Source: Ascaphus truei
Lineage: Eukaryota > Chordata > Amphibia > Anura > Ascaphidae
Reading direction: 5' to 3'
Length of the DNA stretch: 64,000 bases
NCBI GenBank assembly: GCA_036426205.1
Contig: CM071570.1
Span: forward strand, 75,939,691 to 76,003,690
The notes under the pieces were generated by a model. That model worked only from the letters and a program-made list of their open reading frames with translations, did no database searches and was not told the DNA's origin. How positions within the stretch are numbered: position 1 is the first letter of the stretch; each line of letters begins with the position of its first letter. A program made the translations under genes and the position numbers. This document shows, in pieces, positions 10,143 through 22,935 of this stretch.

Positions 10143-12860
10143 CATTAAAGATGCTGGAAATATGTCCTATATATACATCTTGTTACTGGTTCTTATCCCA
10201 GTAGTATTTAAAATTAATGCATTGTTATAATTGCCAAACAAAAGGTCTGTAGTTACTGTATATACTGTACGCTGCTTAACTCTGGGTTGTAGAAAGAAAG
10301 GTGCTGAAAACTGTTCCCTATTGCCACACAGTGCCAAAATAATATTGTATCTAAATGCACTGATAGCTCGGTACTCGGTTCCTATAATTGCTCATAATAA
10401 CCCAGTATAGTGGGCAGGTATTGTTACCTCCCACCACTAAACAGGGAATGGCTACCCGTCTAGTTAGATGATACTTAGAGTCACACTTAAGGTACATAGA
10501 ATGCCCCCGAAAGTGTATACTCCAGTAAATAGCTCAACACATAGTAGCAGGATAAATTGAACTCAGATCGCAACAGTTTAGTGTAATAGATACAAATGTC
10601 AGAGCCATTCCCTGTACTGTATATTTGTTTGTGGTTTGTCTCTTTTACAACCTTAAATGTTTTCTTCTTTTTCCCTTTATGTAACTGAAGTGCTTTTTAG
10701 TTCCATTAGGAGTAAACCCCTATATAAATAAAGTTATCATCATTATTATTATTATTATTATTATTATTACAATATCCACACTTAAAGTGGCCATAAGGGA
10801 CAGAACATTTTAAAGTGGTTCTCTTAATTGGGTTTTCTGTTTTAATTACAGTAAACTTGGCAAATAGTAAAATACTAAAATACTTTTTAGACTATGGGGT
10901 TTTTTTTTTTTTTAAACATGTGGTTTTGTTGGTATTATAGATCCTAATTGCAGATTCAATTGAAGGAACCACGAAGTTTTGGACAAGATATTGTGAATTC
11001 TATGTCCAATATGACAATACTTCGTAATTAAAATGGGAACATCTTCACACAGATTCAATTCCTGTTATTTTACAGAATCAGTATTAATAGCCCCCATGGG
11101 TTTAGTTTTTCCATTCATGATATGACCGTTTAAATTTTTTTCTACCATCATTATAACGTAATAGTGAACGTCTTTCCCTATCCCTCGTCCTCATGTATGC
11201 CAAATAAAAAAGGTCCAGCTTATAACTTATTTCAAAAACTTAATCTTCAAGGTTATATATCAAACTCAGAAAGGCTTGAACAATTTCGTCTCAGGGGAAG
11301 AAATTTGGGACTATCCTCTGATCCCCCACTATTACTGAAGCTGAAGCTTTTTTACCTGATTGTAAGTCTGGATGTTATCCTTTTATGATGCACAAATCTG
11401 CTTTATACTTACCTTGGTGCACTTATGTTTCCTCTCTGTTTTTGGAGATTTGGTTGTGAATGGTATTTGGATTGCCCCTGCTATGGAGTCGAGCAGCAAA
11501 AAGTTACGAGATACCTCGTGGGAAAGAAAGTGACTTGCGCAGTGGACACTTTTGTTTGCTCACATCTCTTCATTTTAGCCAATATAAGCAAGAAATGTCT
11601 GGTCTGTAATTAACGTGATCTGTCTACTACTGTACATCAAAGTTAGGTTCAGTGAAAAAATCATATTTTCTCAGATACGCTCCAGTGATCTAGCATGCAC
11701 TGGGTTGCCCATAATGGTGGGCTGTGCCTCTCATGATCCATGTGTTCTGCTATTTCTTTAACACAAGAAACAACTTTTGATAATCAGTTAATAAAAAAGA
11801 AATGTGAAATTTCACAATCCATCAGAACTGGAGAGAGAAACAAATGTCCAAAGTTAGGTCATAAAACAGTGCTGCATCTTAGAAAAACAAATTAGCCGAT
11901 AGATTTAGAAGACATGTTTAATGTGTGTCTGTGTAACAATTCCCATTCACTTGATATTCGTACCTGCCCCGGGAGGTTCCCTAGAACTGTAGAATTGTTT
12001 TTTTTTTTAATGTTTTTCTCTTTACAGCTTTTTTTTATTTTTTATAACTTGAAGTTTATTGTTTTTTGTTTAGAGTACATGGTATTACAATAAATTATTT
12101 TGCATTAAACTTCCTCCATGTTGTGGTTATTCCAACACTTTTTGCATTAACAACATATTACTCACAACATACTGTACAGGTAGAACTCACAGTGGGAGGA
12201 AAGGAGGGGGGGGGAGGAAGGGGATGACGAGGCCGGGTTTCCATCATGTTTCGTTAACGTTGACCTGATATCTTTTAAAGTTTGACTTCATGTTGCACAG
12301 AGTTTCTACTGGTTTCTGTGGTGGGGGCCTAGTCTATTTTTAGTTAAGTCTTCTTCTGTTTGAATTTAATTATAGGAGATCTCACCTAGCCCTATCATAG
12401 CTATATCGTGGCATTGCTCACCCCCTGAATATCTGTCTGTGCTAACCATTTACAGCTTATTTTAGAAGTCAGCATAGGTTGTTTGCTAAATGAAAAAAGA
12501 TTTACAAATGTAATAACATTTTTCATGTGTGCTTTTGAATTAGATTTTTTTTTTAAACTTTTTCTATATCGTTATTTATTTATCACATAAGATGTACATG
12601 CATTTTCCCCATACGCAAGTGTTTTGAAATCCTTCTTCCTTACCTTCTAATAAATATTTAACAAAATGTGTATTTTAATGAATAATGGGACAAATCTATA
12701 TCTGCATAAACTGCAGTTCCAGCCATTTTCATCTGAAAATTCCCATAGACTATAATGGCCCTAAAAGGGTTAAAAATGTTGGGAATACTGAAAATAATTT
12801 TCATATGGTAAAGAACATTTGTTACAGGTTGTGATACCATATAATTTATTGAACTGTGTA
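10143..12860. other. Non-coding stretch with a LINE/SINE tail
   Basis: Mostly AT-rich DNA with no supportable gene. At 10,650-10,770 a segment ends in CTATATAAATAAAGTTAT followed by about nine ATT units (10,739-10,769), the typical tail of an L2-type LINE or L2-tailed SINE on the plus strand. A G-rich run lies at 12,196-12,218. Confidence 0.55.
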
Positions 12861-14136
12861 TAGCCCAGGCCCCCTCTGGGCTTTTTCCCCTTGGTCCTCG
12901 GCCCCCACCTGGTTCCCCGCTTACCTCTGCTTCAGCGGGGGAACTACTGGTGCATGAGGGACTGGTGCGTGTGCCGCCGGAGTCAGTGGCAGATCCGGCA
13001 GCTTGGCAGAGTGGAAGCAGGGAGCTCCATTGCCCTTTTGATACTTTGCGACGCACCCGGTAAGCGGGGGCCGCCATGTTGGGGTTGGCGCGATGCAGGA
13101 GATACTTTGCGCATGCGCAGAATAACCTCAAGTGCGGCAGCCATTACAGGGAGACTGGAGCTTGTGCAGTACAGGCACAAGCGATGACCATTAGGGAGAT
13201 AGCTCCGCAGGGGGACTACAGTCCCCAGAAGGCCATAGGACTACAGTCAGGTGGTTAAGCCTAGCCAGTAGAGACGCCGGTTTCTCCTGCACTGGAAATT
13301 GATACATTTGGCGCATCTGGGACCACGCTAGCCGGAGCTGGGACAAGATCAGGGTACGAGGTATGTGCAGGTGTCTGTAGCGCCTGCACTAGGCTAAAGA
13401 CCCCCTGTTAGGCCCCAGCTAGGCCCCGACTCCTCTGAGCTTGTGGTTGCTGGAGGGACAGGCCCATAGGTAGGGACACTGCCCTGTAGAACCATAGCAA
13501 AGGGATCAAAACAGGACGCGGCTGTATCCTGTCCTCAGGTTGTCTGGGACCAGACACCTATGACCACAGAAACTCTTAAGGTGGTACCATCCACACGGGA
13601 CCCACCCAACATAGAGGCGGAGGCTTCGCGGAGGACATCAGTGGATACTATCTTCCACAGCGCGCCCGTGTGTGGGATCACCCGGCAGGTACCAACTCTG
13701 CAAGTGCACCTACAAACACTTTAGTGGGCAACGCTGCACCACACATTGGGTGGGGTATTACATTGTGGACACCAGGGTGGTTGGGTGCCCAAGGGCCCCT
13801 TCAGTACTTTGGGGACTGTGTTCAGGTGGGGGACATAGGGTTGGTGGGTACGGCCGTGTGTGGCCTGGTGGTGGTGGTGTATGTATATAGTTCATAGAAG
13901 TTCATGCAGTAAAACTGTTATCTTCTCACTGTGTGGTTCATTGCATGTGGGTCCTGTAACAGGGTTATTCTACATAATAGAATCCCATACAGATGGAGGC
14001 GCTACCGAGCATCGATCCAAGTACACCCCAGGCTCCCAGCAGCAGAGGCTCAGGCCTCCTGTGAGCCACTGGTATTGCGCCCTGCACACCCATACCGTAG
14101 TCACACATCTTCCAGGGGGTGGGGGAAAGTGCGCTA
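12861..14136 (+). repeat. Family A dispersed repeat, copy 2
   Basis: It runs from TAGCCCAGGCCCC to GTGCGCTA. TGTGTA directly before the copy and again two bases after it suggest a ~7-8-bp target duplication. The first third is CpG-rich, with a perfect NRF1-type site (TGCGCATGCGCA, 13,108-13,119) and a YY1-like GCCGCCATGTTGG near 13,070. A GATACATTTGGCGCATCTGG segment follows. The many overlapping frames have no known domain. Confidence 0.8.
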
Positions 14137-14744
14137 CTTGTGTATCATGTGGGCTGGCTGCTCTGGCACAGAGGGGTTTAAAAACAATCATGTCTGTGAT
14201 TTGTTTGGTTTTCTATGCGATTAACTTCTTTGCACCTCTCTGCCTTGATGCATTTCCTACTGCATGTTTCAGGCTTATCTAAAAAATTATAGTGCTCTCT
14301 GAAGATTGCCAAAAACAATATATCACATCTTAAAAGCCCTACTGGAATTGACCTTTGTTATTTTAAGTAATGCTGTTGATGCTGTCGTTAGCATTACATA
14401 ATTTTGTCTAGACACATTTTTTCCTGTTTATCTCATTCGTTATGTTTTCTGTAACCATGGGAAAAGAGTAAATGGATTTACTTTGAGGCTTCAGAATATT
14501 ATATCATTCTAAATAAAGACTTACAAGGAAAAAAGTAAGGAACAAGATAAAAGACAATGCAATATTGGAAATGGTTTCCAAATGCTATAGTGGTACTTAA
14601 AGGATAGGTAGCAAAATAATTTTTGTATATTATGAAAACAGGTAATAGAGGAGAGATTATTGCAGAGTTTAATTTTTGTATGTTCACAACATTTACAAGT
14701 GACAACACAATGTTGCTTCACAATGTTAGTATCAGTAATAAATG
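14137..14744. other. Spacer between family A copies
   Basis: About 600 bp of AT-rich sequence between two family A copies. No feature recognised. Confidence 0.5.
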
Positions 14745-15899
14745 TAGCCAGGTCCCCCAGTCCCTCCCTTACCTCCGTTGCGGGAGCAGAGCCGGGAGAG
14801 GCTACAGTGGCACTGCGGGAGAGTTGCTGGGTGCGGCGGAGTTGCCAGACAGCTGGAGCTCCACGGCACAAGCGGCGGCGATGTTAGTACACCTTGCGCT
14901 TGCGCAGTGAGTGTCCCGCGCATGCGCATTGAAACAGGATTTGCGGCAGCCATTTTAATAGTGCCGCAAAGGACTACAGTCCTCAGTAGCCCCAGGGGCT
15001 GTGCATCAGGTGAGGGAATACAGCCAATAGGACTGCAGTATCCTTGGCGCGAAGAAGAAGATACATTTGGCACTCTTGCTTGACCACGCCTGCCGGGAGC
15101 AGGACATAGACGGGTGAGGGAGTGTCTCAGGTGTCCGTGGCCCTGAGACTAGGTCTAGAGTCCCCCCAGGTCCCAGCTAGCCCCGATTCACCAAATATTG
15201 TGGTTGCTTCAGGGAAGGCCCCTAGATAGGGACGCTTCCCCATTACTGTATAGTGTCAGGGACACAGTGAAGACGCCATGTGGTCACGTGCGGCCTGTGG
15301 TCTGGGACCAGACCACCATCTATACTGCGAAACTCTTAAAGGTGAGACACTCCAACGGGAGTTCACCCCACACAGAGGCGGACGTCTTCGTTGAATCAGA
15401 CGGATCCTTTTATTAGCCGGCGGTAGCCAAGTGCTGGAGCACCGGCAGGGTATCATCCTCTACAAGTGCACCAACGGCCACACACAGACTCTGTGGGTAG
15501 CGCTACACCACACACTTTGGGGTGGGCTTGGCTCTGTGGACACTGGGTGGCTAGGTGCCCAGGGCACCTCATTACTTTGGGAGAACCTCACCAGGGTGTG
15601 GACAAGGTGGTGGTTGGTCAGTGGGGCACTGTGTGGGTACAGATGTGCAAGGCCTGTATAGTATTGCGTTATTAGTTCTGTGTTGCCAGTTAAGATAAGC
15701 TGTTATATCACTGTGTATATTAATTCTTTGCTTTGTGTTCCTGGGAAGGGGTTATCCAATTGCGCTTGGATCCCACCCAGGTGGAGGCACTGTCATCATA
15801 TATACCACGACCACCCGAGGCTACCTACTGCGGGGGATCAGCCCTCCTGTGAGCTACTCAGGTAAATCACCACACCTTAGACACGGAGAAAGGGGGCTA
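14745..15899 (+). repeat. Family A dispersed repeat, copy 3
   Basis: It starts TAGCCAGGTCCCCC and ends GGGGGCTA. It carries the NRF1-type CGCGCATGCGCA near 14,918 and a YY1-like GGCAGCCATTTTAAT near 14,944. A GATACATTTGGCACTCTTGC segment and the CTGGGACCAGACCACC block follow in the same order as in the other copies. Confidence 0.78.
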
Positions 15900-16059
15900 C
15901 ACAAATAACAAAAGATAGCAGTTATTAATATATTTATATTGATAGTGATTCTGACACTGACTTATTGAACCTGTAGCTCTTGATTCCTATTTTTTGTCTG
16001 TCTCCATATTGACTTTCTCTCTGCTCTCTTTTGCTTCACACTGCTAGAATATCTAGTCT

Positions 16060-16862
16060 TCTGCCACATGATCAACTTTTTTAATTCCCATGCCCTGCTG
16101 GGCCCTGTAAAATCTGGCTTTAGTAGAGATTTCTCAACTGTAAGTGCCCTCACTAAAGTAGCCAATGAAATATATGAGGAAAAAAATCCAAAAGTGAGAT
16201 TCATGCTTAACCTACATGATTTCTCTGCTGCTTTCGATAATGTTGGTCACTCAATTTCCCCTCAGATTGTACACTTTCTTGGTATCCAAAACAAAGCGCT
16301 ATCCTGGTTTTCCTCATCTCTACCCATTGGTCTTTATCTGTGTCCTTTGCTTCTCCTTCCTGCTGATCTGTCTGTTCCTGTGACCCAGGGGTCTGTCATG
16401 ATAAATCTCCATTGTTTCTGTCTCCACAGTATCACTTGGTGAACCGATCAGTTCTTTTGGCTTTATGTACAGTATGACCTCTACGAGGATGAAACAGCAA
16501 TCCAGTCACAAGTCTCTGATTTATTATTGGCTATATGCTGCTCATGTATGGTGCTCCATAGCATCAAACTTAATACTGTATGTCTAAAACTAAGAATCAC
16601 AGTAAATGGAACACATCTCAATCCTAATAAACTTCTCCCTCGCCTCCCTCAATTTATACAAATGCTCTATCTAAAACATGTTGCTTCTTCATATGTAACT
16701 TTGTCAAGTTCAACCCTTTCCTGTGTTACTCTACTGCTAACACTCTAATTAATGCTCTTATCCTTGCCTATCTGGATTATTGTAACTTACTATTAAGAAG
16801 TCTTTCTGCCTCCCAACTTTCCCCATTGCAATCTATCCAAACTTCTGCAGATAGAATCATTT
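16060..16862 (+). pseudogene. L2-type LINE reverse transcriptase fragment
   Basis: Several plus-strand frames carry pieces of an L2 reverse transcriptase. These include a DFSAAFDNVGH segment followed by FLGIQNKALSWFSSS (around 16,220-16,320), and later a frame with LILAYLDYCNLLLRSL and ASQLSPLQSIQTSADRII (16,755-16,860). The same motif pair, AAFDTVDH...LGIQNKALSW and LDYCNLLLSGL, occurs in the better LINE copy at 62.5-64 kb. Frameshifts and stops separate the pieces and the YADD segment is decayed, so this is an old, inactive, truncated insertion. Confidence 0.8.
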
Positions 16863-16989
16863 CAGAATGAGGCTTGAATCTGTGAAACACGTTCAATAGT
16901 GGTTAAAAACTAATTGCTAAGACTCGATTGGCTTCTGGAGTGTGTGATGTAGTGAAACACAAGACCAGTGATGCAAGTGCACCACAATG

Positions 16990-17400
16990 TGTGACTGTGA
17001 GGTTTGGCAAAATCCGTGCCGGGTTTTTTGAGTCCGGTCTGGGATTTTGCTCTCACACACCCTCTTTGCAGAATTGTCCATTTTTGCTCCTGGCAACTTC
17101 CTTTAAAAGGACAGCTCTGTAAGCAGGAAGTTTCCAAGCAAAGTTTCAGTTCATGCTGAGGACATGCAACACGCTTACCTATTGTCTTCCTCGTTACCAG
17201 ACCCGGCTCACGTATCGACTATCCTTGTCTTCAGCCTGACTCGACCTCTGCATCCTCACGGACTACGCAACTCTGCAGCTAGCCCTGACCTTTGGCTTAT
17301 GACTCACTACTCTATCAGGACTCTTTCCCTCGGCTCAGGCCGGTTCTTTCACCTTGCAGGTCCTGCAGGTCGCTTCTTGCTTGAGACAAACATTGTTACA
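16990..17400 (+). repeat. Probable LTR fragment
   Basis: The segment begins TGTGACTGTGAGG and ends ATTGTTACA. Its second half has the C/T-rich style of the other Gypsy LTR ends here (ACCCGGCTCACGTATCGAC...). No matching 5-bp flanks were found, and no polypurine tract or primer-binding site is clear. It abuts the Gypsy 3' LTR at 17,448. Confidence 0.45.
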
Positions 17401-17447
17401 GGGGCAGAGCATCTCAGTGTGAGAGTAATCGGGAGGTGTTCTTCCTA

Positions 17448-18435
17448 TGTAACGCCTGTATACCCGCAGACCTGGCCAGTCCCCAGTACTGAGGTGGGTA
17501 GGATTATAACACGCACCCACAGCAGTGAGGGCGTGCCCGGAGTGTGGTAGTGCGTTGCCGGGCCTGTTGAAAAAGGGTTAACATATACTTGCACGTCCAG
17601 GGTATCAGAGTTTGGATAGTAATGTCCGTGTGCCAGAGTCCAGGGGCAATAGAGAGCAGGGTGGTGATGTCCGTAAGCCAGTGTCCAGGGATAACAGAAG
17701 GCAGCGAAGTCGTATCCGGATGCAGGGTTCAAGGGCAGGAGAAAGCAAGGTAATCCAATACAAAGCAGAGTTCAAGCCAGGGAGATCCAAAGGTAAGCAG
17801 GGACAGGAACAAACGCTGAAAGAGACAGGAGAGCCAAACATAGAGACTGCACACACAGGGGTCACAAGAAGCTATGCAGAGCAATGAATAAGAGGACAGA
17901 CAGGGGTTATAAAGGAGGGAACACCAATGGGAGAGAGGAGGATCAGAGGGTTGAGTGAGAGATTGCAGGGATAGGTCAGAAGGAGTGAGGGAGGAGACAG
18001 GTGAACCAGAGAGGGAAATGGCTTGCACACTATGGGGGGCGGAGCCAGAGCTCTGGGAAGGTTTACAACTGGAGTATGTGCGCGCCCTCTGTAAGGGTTG
18101 GATGCGCGCGCACAGGGTGTGCCAGGAAGCGTGTGGAGCGCCGCGGGGGCGCCTGTCAAGGAAGGAGAGGGAACAGGAGAAGCAGCTGAAGGAGGTAGTG
18201 TGACAGAGGGAACAGAGAGACGCCGCGAGCAGTGAGTGCCGCGGAGGGGGTTGGGTGTTTGGGGATATGCGCGCACATTGCGGGGAACACGTGTGACAGC
18301 TGGGAGTGCGTCAGACACGCCACAGAGGGATGGGTGCGGGAGGAGGAAGGGAGAGGCAAGGAGGAACAGTCAGAGGCAGGGGAAACAGCGGTGATGGGGA
18401 CACATTGAGGAACAGGAATCCCCTTAACCGTCACA
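17448..18435 (-). repeat. 3' LTR of the Gypsy remnant (988 bp)
   Basis: On the minus strand it starts TGTGACGGTTAAGG directly after the polypurine tract and ends GGCGTTACA. A TATA-like element (minus TTTATAACC, near 17,906-17,914) lies about 10 bp downstream of a CCAAT-type box. Its last ~150 bp are related to the LTRs at 50,320 and 57,677, so the three belong to one superfamily. Confidence 0.85.
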
Positions 18436-20495
18436 GTATCCCCCCTTGAGGATCAATCTCCGGGCGATCCTGCCATGGCTTCTGGGGGAATTTCCGATGA
18501 AATTGCCAGAGGAGTTTGGGAGCGTGGATATGAGGAGAAGAAATCCATGAACGCTCCTCAGGACCATACCTCTTCCAGTGAACGAGGAACTGCAGGTTGT
18601 TTCTGGACCAACGGGAGTCAATTATGGAGTGGACCTCATATTCCTGCTGTCCGTGAATGGTCACAGGGTTGGGTTTTCGGGAACGGTCCGGGAAGTGAGA
18701 GCTTTGAATAAATGGTTTGAGTAAGGACACATGGAACACAGAAGGAATCCTCATGGTGGTAGGAAGTGCCAAATGGTATGCAACTGGATTGATCCTCTCC
18801 AGTATCTTGAAGGGACCTGTAACAGGGGAGTAATCCCTGTTCAAGTAATGTGCCTTTAATCTAGCAGTGTGGTGGTTAACTGCTGGTTGTCAATTAATAA
18901 ACACCACCTGCTTGATTTAGATTGCTTACAAAAGCCTGTCTGTTGAGACAGGAAGGGTGTCTCCTTAGCTCATGCCTGAGCTGAACTTGGGAGAGAGAGC
19001 AGAGATTGTCTTTACTCTCACAACCTGTCTTGAGCTCTGCCAGAAGACACAGCATAGCTGCTTTCAAGACACAGGGAAAACTTCTAAACCTGAATGCTGA
19101 CACACCCTGAGGGAAGGGAGCTGAACCAGGAACAGAGAAGATTTTCCCTCCAAACTACAAGGAACAGATAAGACTTTTATTACAAGACTTTTTATATCTG
19201 TTCATTTTATGCTATGTGTTTGAGGCTGGGAGACATGCTTAACTAAGGGAGTTGTGAAATTGCATAGTATTTCACTAGAAATACTCCCAAGTGAATAGAA
19301 GCTTTATTTCCCCTTGTTTGGATGGTTTCCTAAAGTTAAGGAAAAGGCACAATAAAGCCTCGTTATTATGTCACCTTATAAAGTCTCCAATTGTGTACCT
19401 CTGTGAACGTCCGTCTACAGGACCCAAGAATCTCGGGGACAATTTCATAGACGGGGTCTTGAGCCTTATATTTTTTGAGGACAACCACACTCTGTCTCCG
19501 GGTTTAAACGAAGGGCACGGTTGGCGACGTCGATCTGCCTTTGTTTTTGTCTTGAGACGGCAGTTTGTAGAGTCTTAAGGATTTTCCTCCAAGAGTTTTG
19601 CAGAGTAGAGACATGAGAATCAACTGCGGGAACACCAGAAGGGAGGGAGGAGAGGGGAAGACTGCTAGGGTAGATTCATTTTTAAGAGAGTTAATAGCAA
19701 ATTCAGCCCACGGTAATAGATCCACCCAGTTGTCTTGAGATTCGGAGACGAAACATCTGAGATACTGATCTAAGGTCTGATTCATTCTTTCTGTTTGACC
19801 GTTGGTCTGAGGGTGATATCCAGAAGAAAATAGAAGGGAAATCCCAAATCTTTGGGAAAACGCACGTCAGAATTTAGAGATGAATTGAGAGCCTCTGTCA
19901 GAAACAATCGAAATAGGAACACCGTGTAATCTGAAAATTTCCTTAGAAAAAATATCGGCCAAAGTAGCAGAATTAGGGAGGCCCTTGAGGGGAATAAAGT
20001 GTGAATGCTTAGAAAATCTATCTACAACAACAAGAATGGTATTCATTCCTTTAGAATTCGGAAGCTCGACAATGAAGTCCATAGAGATATGTTTCCAAGG
20101 TTGCTTCGGAATGGGAAGAGGCATGAGAAGACCAGAAGGTTTGTGATGTTCGGATTTACTCTGGGCACATACCGGACAAGCACTGGTGAAATCAAAAATG
20201 TCCTTGTTCATCTTAGGCCACAAAAATGTCCGTTTGATAAGATCCGCTGTCCTCTTTGAAGCCTGGATGACCGGCCAATCTAAAAGAATGTCCCCAAAGT
20301 AGAATTTTGTGGCGAAATTATGCACTTGGCAGGGAGAATAGATTCAGCGGACTCATTGGATTCGTTCTCCGTGACGAACTGACGAGAGAGAGCATCTGCT
20401 TTGATATTTTTGGTACCAGGAATATAAGAAATGGTATAGTTGTCTTCTATTTTCCTTTGAGTGCACCGGAGACCCACATCACACATCACTGCCAC
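18436..20495 (-). pseudogene. Ty3/Gypsy pol remnant: RNase H end, integrase, chromodomain
   Basis: Minus-strand pieces in order follow the Gypsy pol layout. At 20,495-20,280 is the RNase H/connection end (YIPGTKNIKADALSRQF). At 20,325-19,867 is integrase, with the zinc-finger cysteines in CPVCAQSK, a first core Asp in MDFIVELP and a second in VSDRGSQF. A TGA then interrupts the frame where Trp is usual, after which NGQTERMNQTL supplies the catalytic Glu region. A frameshift follows LAVFPS. The frame is then cut by a 602-bp solo LTR (18,818-19,419). Beyond it lies a chromodomain-like tail (LVHWKRYGPEERSW). The last frame ends in a TGA contributed by the LTR start. Everything upstream of RNase H is missing. 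It is a dead chromovirus-type copy. Confidence 0.92.
18818..19419 (+). repeat. Nested solo LTR with GGACC target duplication
   Basis: It starts TGTAACAGGGGAG and ends GTCTACA. The 5-bp flanks are identical: GGACC at 18,813-18,817 and at 19,420-19,424. It interrupts the Gypsy pol remnant between integrase and chromodomain, so it inserted later and then lost its internal region by LTR recombination. Polyadenylation-like AATAAA motifs occur near 18,896 and 19,350. A truncated minus-strand relative lies at about 58,279-58,546. Confidence 0.9.
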
Positions 20496-20559
20496 AGTTT
20501 TGGAAACACTTTTTTAAACGTCCAAAGTGTAAGTAGGACAACCAGTATGAAGATGAATC

Positions 20560-22400
20560 CTTTTTCACTACTGCCACCACGTTACTACTATATTTAGTTT
20601 CCGTTTTGGGATTTGGAGGGTGAAGACTTCTAAAGGTAAGTAAAATATTGTATGTATGAAATTGTTTTTTTTCGGGTGTTTTTATTGTATTAATTTATTT
20701 TTATGTATTTGCTTGCCCATTGACTGATAATGTATTAATCTGGGTACAGATAAATACAGTGACAGCCAATGTATTTTTTGGTAAATGCTTGTTTTCTATT
20801 GATTGTTATTTTTTTTTCGATTTCAGTTTATGGTTTGGATTAAATTGTTTTGAATTTGGATGGCAGTTTTTTAGTACATTTTATGATTGGTTAGCGTTTT
20901 AAATTAATTATTTGTTTTGTTAGCAACTGGTTTAAATGTATTAATTGTTTTGTTGGCCAGTGTTTAATAATAATAATAATAATAATAATAGCATGTTCTT
21001 GTATAGCGCTGCTAGTTTTACGTAGCGCTATACAGAAACATTTTGCAGGTACAGGTCCCTGCCCCGTGGAGCTTACAATATATGTTTTGGGGCCCGAGGC
21101 ACAGGGAGATAAAGTGAATTGCCCAAGGTCACAAGGAGCTGACACCAGGAATTGAACCAGGTTCCCCTGCTTCAAACTCAGTACCAGCCAGTGTCTTTAC
21201 TCACTGAGCCACTCCTCCTTAAAATTAATTAATTTATTAATTGATTAATTAATTGATCGATTTGTTGGCTACTGTTTTAAATTAATTCATTGTTTTGTTC
21301 GCTAGTGGTTTTACTTGTTTCATAGTTTGCTTGGATAATTGTTTATTTAATTGTATTGTTTTGGAATAACATAATTGTCATAATTTTGCTATTTTGGTGA
21401 TAGATAATTATTTATGATGTGTACTTTTAGACTATTTAGTTCTTTTATTGTTGGGGTGTTTAGATGCTTGTGTATTTCTTTGATTATTGTACATTTCTGG
21501 ACTTAATTATTTTTTATTAGGTTTACCATTGAGTGATATAGTGGCTTCTTATTCCCATATTACAGTATATGTGTATGATATACCACTGTCCCAATCAATG
21601 GGTACAGGGTGGGTACAGTGGGACTGGGGTGGGTGGTTAGACCTCCCGGGTGGGTAGCGGGGGATGGGGATTAACACCTTAATTACTATAGTGGTTATTA
21701 ACTGCTAAGGTGATTAAGGGGTTAAGGGCCATTAGATTTTTCTTGTATTCTTTCTGGCAACGGAGGACATGGACCTGGAGTATTCTGATGAGGATGCCCT
21801 TCATGATGGCAGGGGTAAGTTGAACTTTATTTCTGCTGGCTGGATAATGTTTGATTTTATAATGGACAAATGCACTATTATCCATATGTGGATAATAGTA
21901 ATTTTCCCATTACTATACTGTATGTGTTTGGGGGGGAGGGGGGTTGTTGGGGGTATAGGAGCTGGGTAGTAGGGTTGTTATGTTTATTTTTGTTTCTTGG
22001 GGGTATAGGGATTGGGTAAAGGGGGTAGTAGACCCAAGGATGGATGTTTAGGCCTTCCGGCGGTAACAGGACTTGTTAACTCCTTAATTACAATAGCGGT
22101 TCCCACCTCTATGGTAGTGAGGGGTTAACTCCTCCCACAACCTTCTAGCTGGGCCAAATCCCCCACCCTGGGACTACAAACCCCTTCATCCACCCCCCTG
22201 CCCCAAGAAACAGGCTTCTGAGGTTTAAACCCTTCATTGCCTTAGTGGCTGGCCCGGTCACGTGACCGTGGGAATAAATGCATAGGAGATACCGGCACCC
22301 ATAATGGGGCCTTTATCTCGGGAAGCCGGGCATCCCCTGAGCTCAAATTCTGCTTCGGAGAACCCCCTGCTCATCTACAATAATATTAAATGTTATATTA
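20560..22400 (+). repeat. Family B dispersed repeat, copy 1
   Basis: It is homologous to 53.3-54.5 kb and in part to 45.3-46.9 kb. A GGGATTTGGAGGGTGAA segment is followed by a splice-donor-like AAAGGTAAGT (20,633-20,642). Later a short exon-like block has an ATG at 21,769 encoding an acidic peptide (MDLEYSDEDALHDG), directly followed by GTAAGT at 21,815-21,820. Next come the CCATATGTGGATAATAGTAA segment and, at 22,255-22,400, half of the hairpin module with GTCACGTGAC. Downstream coding exons were not recognised. A SINE is inserted at 20,958-21,219. Confidence 0.65.
20958..21219 (-). repeat. tRNA-derived SINE with L2-like tail
   Basis: On the minus strand the head reads GGAGTGGCTCAGTGAGTAAA, a tRNA-like A box. 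About 45 bases on comes a B box, GGTTCAATTCC. The body then carries TGTAAGCTCC and GGGGCAGGGACC, as in the 3' end of the L2 LINE at 62.5 kb, and the unit ends in an (ATT)n tail (plus-strand AAT repeats, 20,968-20,990). This fits a tRNA-SINE that borrows L2 machinery. It sits inside a family B repeat. Confidence 0.85.
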
Positions 22401-22935
22401 AAAATTTTGATCGCTGGTGAGTTATGCGCAGGGAGAGGCGGCTCTCTCTGTACAGCTCTCTCTGCAGCTGAAAGAAATCGCCGGGCAAGGACTTTACAGA
22501 GGGGCGATCATCACGTTGCCGGATACGCACACTTTTTCTGAATTTTGTTCACAGGTAATCGAGGCTCTCTGAATATTGTCATAGCAACACTCAAACAACT
22601 GCCAAATTAAATGGCTCAGCAATTTTTTTATGAAGGCTACTAGCATTGGCCCCTTAGTTGACTGTGGTAATATCAGATTTGTGAATTGTCAGTTGTGTGC
22701 TGAAATGTGTGTGGTCCGAATTTTAGTACCTTTGGAGTAGAAAGCCTGTATTAAAAGTATGTGGTGGAATTTCTACAATACTTGAGATTTTTTTAAACTG
22801 GCTAACTCAAGCAAAGATTCAACGACTTTGAATAGTTCCCGTGAAGTATTACTGAATAACTGCATTATTACTGAGGAAAAATGACGTTTTTTGGCCTTTA
22901 TAATGGACTTGAAATGCTTTCTCCTTCTGAAGTTA

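Noticed and set aside
14745..15899. Family A as an LTR (TGTAGC...GCTACA ends)
   Set aside because: No matching 5-bp flanks in any copy, no polypurine tract or primer site, and possible 7-8-bp duplications fit an LTR poorly. Left unclassified.
17612..18844. Frames on both strands in 17.6-18.4 kb
   Set aside because: They fall inside the Gypsy LTR. Only the minus-strand chromodomain frame above 18,436 is genuine pol.
21130..21219. Possible tRNA gene on the minus strand (A and B boxes)
   Set aside because: No cloverleaf closes, and the sequence continues into a SINE body with an (ATT)n tail.
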